DNA of 64,000 nt. It comes from Apus apus. Taxonomy: Eukaryota > Chordata > Aves > Apodiformes > Apodidae. Under the pieces are notes generated by a model. That model saw only the letters and a program-made list of their open reading frames with translations, made no database searches and had not been told where the DNA came from. Both the position numbers and the translations under genes were made by a program. Below, in pieces: positions 63,981-64,000 of this stretch. Location: the NCBI RefSeq assembly GCF_020740795.1, contig NC_067295.1, positions 3,224,501 through 3,288,500 on the forward strand. Reading direction: 5' to 3'. How positions within the stretch are numbered: position 1 is the stretch's first letter; each line of letters starts with the position of its first letter.

Positions 63981-64000
63981 TTAAGCAGCATAACTGGTTC

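Larger units (their letters stand above)
60475..64000 (+). other. First intron of the DHRS7B-like gene, partial (runs off the right edge)
   Basis: It begins GC-rich with tandem repeats (60517-60625 and 60735-60806), then turns AT-rich. It includes a CR1 fragment at 63364-63640 and a 20-bp tandem duplication at 63941-63980. I looked for a second exon encoding an SLPKVKAMDF-like membrane anchor and did not find one, so the rest of the gene lies outside the window. Confidence 0.6.

Overview
The window looks like nuclear DNA from a bird. The evidence is several CR1 LINE 3' ends of the avian type (each with the GAATGGTTTGGGTTGGAAGGG-like block and ATTCTATG-type terminal repeats), large introns in AT-rich DNA, and two sharply bounded CpG islands. 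There is no bacterial-style gene packing. Almost all open frames in the window are chance frames in introns, in CpG islands or in CR1 copies.

Only one gene can be read with high confidence: the 5' part of USP22, on the minus strand. USP22 is the ubiquitin protease of the SAGA co-activator. Coding exons 1 (41883-42008), 2 (11688-11820) and 3 (2149-2262) join in phase and give the first 124 residues, which form the N-terminal ZnF-UBP zinc-finger domain. Intron 1 is about 30 kb and intron 2 about 9.4 kb. The catalytic USP domain lies beyond the left edge. The promoter is a CpG island at about 41240-43520, with GC boxes, four inverted CCAAT boxes in two evenly spaced pairs, and upstream ORFs in the 5' UTR.

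About 18 kb to the right is a second CpG island (about 59930-60885). It has a CCAAT/ETS/GC-box/NRF1 promoter and a plus-strand first exon with a 20-nt coding part (60455-60474, MVTAGA plus a split codon). The short N-terminus, the split-codon phase and the head-to-head position beside USP22 suggest DHRS7B, an SDR-family reductase. That is a synteny-based inference, because no SDR domain is in the window.

The space between the promoters (about 42.7-60.4 kb) and all introns hold CR1 fragments, microsatellites, short tandem duplications and a few palindromic transcription-factor motifs. The most interesting item is a 45-nt, frame-preserving candidate cassette exon at 1519-1563 in USP22 intron 3. 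It has strong splice sites and would insert 15 residues between the zinc finger and the protease domain. I found no RNA gene, CRISPR array, intact mobile element or evident new system.
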